A stretch of DNA of 64,000 nt. Origin: Propionispora hippei DSM 15287. GTDB taxonomy: Bacteria > Bacillota > Negativicutes > Propionisporales > Propionisporaceae. Under the pieces are notes generated by a model. The model was not told where the DNA came from. It saw only the letters and a list, made by a program, of their open reading frames with translations, and ran no database searches. Made by a program: the position numbers and the translations under genes. This document shows, piece after piece, positions 61,839-64,000 of the stretch. The stretch's first letter is position 1; every line of letters starts with the position of its first letter. The stretch lies in NCBI RefSeq assembly GCF_900141835.1, contig NZ_FQZD01000004.1, positions 1-64,000 of the forward strand. The letters are read 5' to 3'.

Positions 61839-62368
61839 TGCTGGAAATCAGTTTAAGTGGTACCGGCGGACAAGGGTTGATTCTGGCCGGCATCATTTTG
61901 GCGGAGGCCGCCATTCTTGACGGAAAACAGGCCATACAGACCCAGTCGTACGGACCGGAAGCCCGTGGCGGAGCAAGTAAGGCCGAAGTCATTATCAGTG
62001 AAGACGAGATTGACTATCCCAAGGTATTGGCGCCGGATATTCTGTTGGTGATGAGCCAGGAAGCCTGCAACAAGTATGCCGATATACTAAAGAAAAACGG
62101 CAAACTGCTGGCGGATTCCACATTGGTAAAGGAAATCTCCGGCCGTGAGGCCGAAGTGATTGACTTGCCGATTACCAGGACAGCCCGCGAGGAACTGGGC
62201 AATGCCATGTTTGCCAATATCATTGCACTTGGGGCGCTGGTGGCCGCGACCGGTGCGGTTAGTGAAGCGTCTTTAATCAAGGCAGTACTGGCCCGGGTGC
62301 CGCGCGGTACGGAAGAAAAAAATCAAAAAGCCTTAGCTTTGGGTAACCAGTTATATGCCCAGCGGTAG
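61838..62368 (+). CDS. korC: 2-oxoacid:ferredoxin oxidoreductase gamma subunit
   Basis: A 176-residue subunit of the POR/KOR gamma domain family. SGTGGQGLILAG near residue 6 and QSYGPEARGGASKAEVIIS near 41-59 are signature blocks. It contributes to the CoA site of the complex. A strong terminator closes the operon. Confidence 0.93.
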   Translation: MLEISLSGTGGQGLILAGIILAEAAILDGKQAIQTQSYGPEARGGASKAEVIISEDEIDYPKVLAPDILLVMSQEACNKYADILKKNGKLLADSTLVKEISGREAEVIDLPITRTAREELGNAMFANIIALGALVAATGAVSEASLIKAVLARVPRGTEEKNQKALALGNQLYAQR

Positions 62369-62377
62369 CTATTCGGA

Positions 62378-62413
62378 AGGAAACGTTCAGGCAAGGTTGA
62401 ACGTTTCCTTTTC
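62378..62413 (+). terminator. Terminator after korC
   Basis: AGGAAACGTTCA and TGAACGTTTCCTT form a perfect stem of 12 pairs with an 8-base loop, then TTTT. Confidence 0.93.
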
Positions 62414-62602
62414 ACATCCGGTCTGTCTGTATAATCTGGCTCTGTTAGGGAACCATTGATGTAATGAGCCTGCCGGACTGGCGGAAAAAGGTTTGTCAGG
62501 CTGTGTACGTACTCAGGAATAATAAACAGTGTCTTAACGGACCGGCCAAGCAGGAAAACAAGGCGCCGGGGTGGAATAAGATAAAATAAGACAAAATTTG
62601 CA
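62414..62602. other. Gene-free spacer with a possible decayed repeat
   Basis: No ORF is supported. TTAGGGAACCATTGATGTAATGAG near 62448 resembles the left arm of class I repeats, but no partner arm is seen, so it could be a decayed copy. Confidence 0.4.
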
Positions 62603-62772
62603 AGGGAACCGCTGATTAATTCACGCTGCGCGTCCTGACGGATCTTTTTCCGCCTGGCTGCGTCAGCAAAATCTTGAAATAGGGGCCGCTTATTCCTGCG
62701 GTTTTACTTCCTTGCCCGGCGAAAAAATCTCTCGCTAGGCTGACAGGATCACTCAAATCAGCGGTTACCTAG
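62603..62772. repeat. Intergenic palindromic repeat, class I copy 5
   Basis: Ends AGGGAACCGCTGATT (62603-62617) and AATCAGCGGTTACCT (62756-62770) pair with one mismatch. Interior: GCGCGTCCTGACGGATC, TTTTTCCGCCTGGC pairing with GCCCGGCGAAAAA, TGCGTCAGCAAAATC, and GCTAGGCTGACAGG. This is the best-preserved class I copy. Confidence 0.87.
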
Positions 62773-62837
62773 AATGAGTGATTCCCCGGTGTTGCAGGAT
62801 GGTTTCAGGCGATATTGCCGTAGCTGAATAAGGAAGG

Positions 62838-62992
62838 AAATAGGTGCTTGTCATGCTTAAAAGGGAATGCCGGTGAAATTCCGGAGCGGTCCCGCCACTG
62901 TGATGGGGAGCAGATTCGCGGTAGCCACTGGGATAACCGGGAAGGTGCGGATGTGCGTTGATCCGAAGTCAGGAGACCTGCCTATTTTAACA
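62838..62992 (+). promoter_or_regulatory. Cobalamin riboswitch
   Basis: AGGTGCTTG, AAGGGAATGCCGGTGAAATTCC, GGTCCCGCCACTGTGATGG, the second GCCACTGG and GAAGTCAGGAGACCTGCC are the conserved blocks of the B12 riboswitch in the right order. It would switch off cbiD and the following cobalamin genes when adenosylcobalamin is abundant. A CCCT/AGGGGG hairpin with six T (about 63055-63078) just before cbiD is a possible terminator. Confidence 0.93.
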
Positions 62993-63081
62993 CACACCGT
63001 TATGACCTACGGAAGATGGGCAGGTGGGTAAAATCTACATTGTGTTGTTTTTTACCCTCTTGTCACAGGGGGTTTTTTAGT

Positions 63082-64000
63082 TTGTTCAAACAAATGCGAA
63101 CAGGGATTACCACAGGCACCTGTGCGGCAGCAGCAGCCAAGGCCGCTGTTTTGGCCTGGTGCGGCCAGCAGGTGGAGCAGGTTGTTGTATTGTCACCTCA
63201 GCAAAAGTCCATTGCTGTTGCCATTGCCGACAGCAGCAGAACCGAACGGGTTGGTAAGGCGGCAGTCGTGAAGGATGCCGGCGACGACCCCGATATTACT
63301 AATGGCGTTACGATTGAGGCAGCGGTAGAGATGGCGGAAGGCGCGGATATTGTTTTACGGGCGGGGAGCGGCGTGGGAACGGTTACGCTGCCCGGCTTGT
63401 CCGTGCCTGTCGGTGAACCGGCCATTAATCCGGGACCCCGTCAGATGATTCTGTCGGCTGTCCGGGACGCTCTGCCCCCGGGTTGGGGTGCGGTTGTCAC
63501 CGTATCCATTCCCGGCGGCGAAGCGTTGGCGGCCCGTACGTTAAATCCTGTACTGGGTATAGAGGGCGGTTTGTCGATTATTGGTACAACCGGGATTGTA
63601 GAGCCTATGTCGGAAGAAGCATTTAAAAACTCGCTGGCGCCTCAGATCAGCGTGGTGAAAGCGCTCGGCCACGATGCGGTGGTGTTTGCGCCGGGTAAGA
63701 TCGGTCAGGATATTGCGATAAAAAAATGCGGTTTGCCGGCCGAGCAGATTGTGCAAACCAGCAATTTTATCGGCTTTATGTTGGAACAGGCCGTTCGGTA
63801 CGGGATGAAGCAGGTCTTGCTGTTTGGCCATCTGGGGAAGATTTGCAAAGTGGCGGCCGGAATTTTTCATACTCATAACCGTATGGCCGACGGCCGCATG
63901 GAAACGCTGGCGGCTTATGCCGCATCGCTGGGGGCGTCACAACAGACGGTTCAGGCCATTTTGCGGTGCGCCACTACCGAAGCCGCGTTGCCGCTTATTG
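63082..64000 (+). CDS. cbiD: Cobalt-precorrin-5B C1-methyltransferase CbiD, cut by the window end
   Basis: The first about 306 residues are present. CbiD methylates C1 and is part of the anaerobic cobalamin pathway. RTGITTGTCAAAAAKAA near the N-terminus is the family signature, VSIPGGEALAARTLNPVLGIEGGLSIIGTTGIVEPMS near 140-175 and LLFGHLGKICKVAAG near 255 also fit. TTG 63082 after AGGGGG at nine bases is the likely start; ATG 63094 is an alternative. It is controlled by the upstream riboswitch and probably heads a cbi operon beyond the window. Confidence 0.93.
   Translation, partial: MFKQMRTGITTGTCAAAAAKAAVLAWCGQQVEQVVVLSPQQKSIAVAIADSSRTERVGKAAVVKDAGDDPDITNGVTIEAAVEMAEGADIVLRAGSGVGTVTLPGLSVPVGEPAINPGPRQMILSAVRDALPPGWGAVVTVSIPGGEALAARTLNPVLGIEGGLSIIGTTGIVEPMSEEAFKNSLAPQISVVKALGHDAVVFAPGKIGQDIAIKKCGLPAEQIVQTSNFIGFMLEQAVRYGMKQVLLFGHLGKICKVAAGIFHTHNRMADGRMETLAAYAASLGASQQTVQAILRCATTEAALPLI

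Noticed and set aside
1-64000. tRNA, rRNA genes, CRISPR arrays, prophage or toxin-antitoxin modules
   Set aside because: None were seen when reading the intergenic regions by eye; a tRNAscan or CRISPR search could still find short features.

Overview
The window (about 48-50% G+C by eye) looks like chromosome from a spore-forming, Gram-negative-type Firmicute of the Negativicutes, most likely Sporomusaceae. Three lines point there. Sporulation-associated genes (yunB, lonB) occur beside diderm functions (an O-antigen-ligase-like protein and an OlsB/OlsA-type membrane-lipid operon). The energy metabolism is strictly anaerobic: 2-oxoacid:ferredoxin oxidoreductase, NfnAB, formate-THF ligase, and a complete succinyl-CoA to propionyl-CoA arm. 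Gene orders such as tig-clpP-clpX-lonB-lon-engB are of Firmicutes type. A propionate producer such as Propionispora or Pelosinus would fit, but the genus is inference.

Layout. 1-4400: end of an IS256-family transposase, a YczE-like membrane protein, a KimA-type potassium transporter behind a structured leader with a terminator, and a protein with a cysteine every five residues. 4.7-13 kb: protein quality control (tig, clpP, clpX, lonB, lon) and engB. 13.2-19.1 kb: parts of a respiratory chain, namely siroheme decarboxylase (ahbA/ahbB), polyprenyl diphosphate synthase, TatA/TatC and the UbiD/UbiA pair of menaquinone synthesis. 19.1-24 kb: folD, fhs, nfnA, nfnB. 24-30.5 kb: T-box-controlled valS, folC, an O-antigen-ligase-like protein and rex. 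31-38.2 kb: CoA-transferase, two-subunit methylmalonyl-CoA mutase, MeaB, epimerase, carboxyltransferase alpha subunit, a 51-residue small subunit and a biotin carrier. 38.3-50.6 kb: an M20 amidohydrolase, two cell-wall enzymes, tyrS, yunB, yebC, an unknown protein, an HD-GYP protein, queC, folE2 and an orphan DNA methyltransferase. 50.6-59.2 kb: two envelope/lipid clusters on opposite strands. 59.6-62.4 kb: korDABC. 62.8 kb to the end: a cobalamin riboswitch and the start of cbiD.

How the genes work together. The propionate arm needs B12 (mutase, with MeaB as its chaperone) and biotin. The cobalamin riboswitch and cbiD at the right edge start the B12 pathway that the mutase depends on. Rex, NfnAB and Kor handle NADH, NADPH and ferredoxin balance. 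Siroheme-derived heme, menaquinone and Tat together suggest an anaerobic cytochrome chain.

The most unusual structure is not a gene. At least eleven intergenic elements of roughly 150-205 bp, in three related-looking classes, are each bounded by inverted termini. The terminal sequences differ from copy to copy but stay complementary within a copy, which is the signature of a selected or self-copied fold. Two copies in the same orientation bracket a single unknown gene (44746-45687). Other leads are the kimA leader, which does not resemble the c-di-AMP riboswitch; the cysteine-every-five protein; and a three-gene aminolipid/glycolipid operon whose acyltransferase carries a zinc-ribbon extension.
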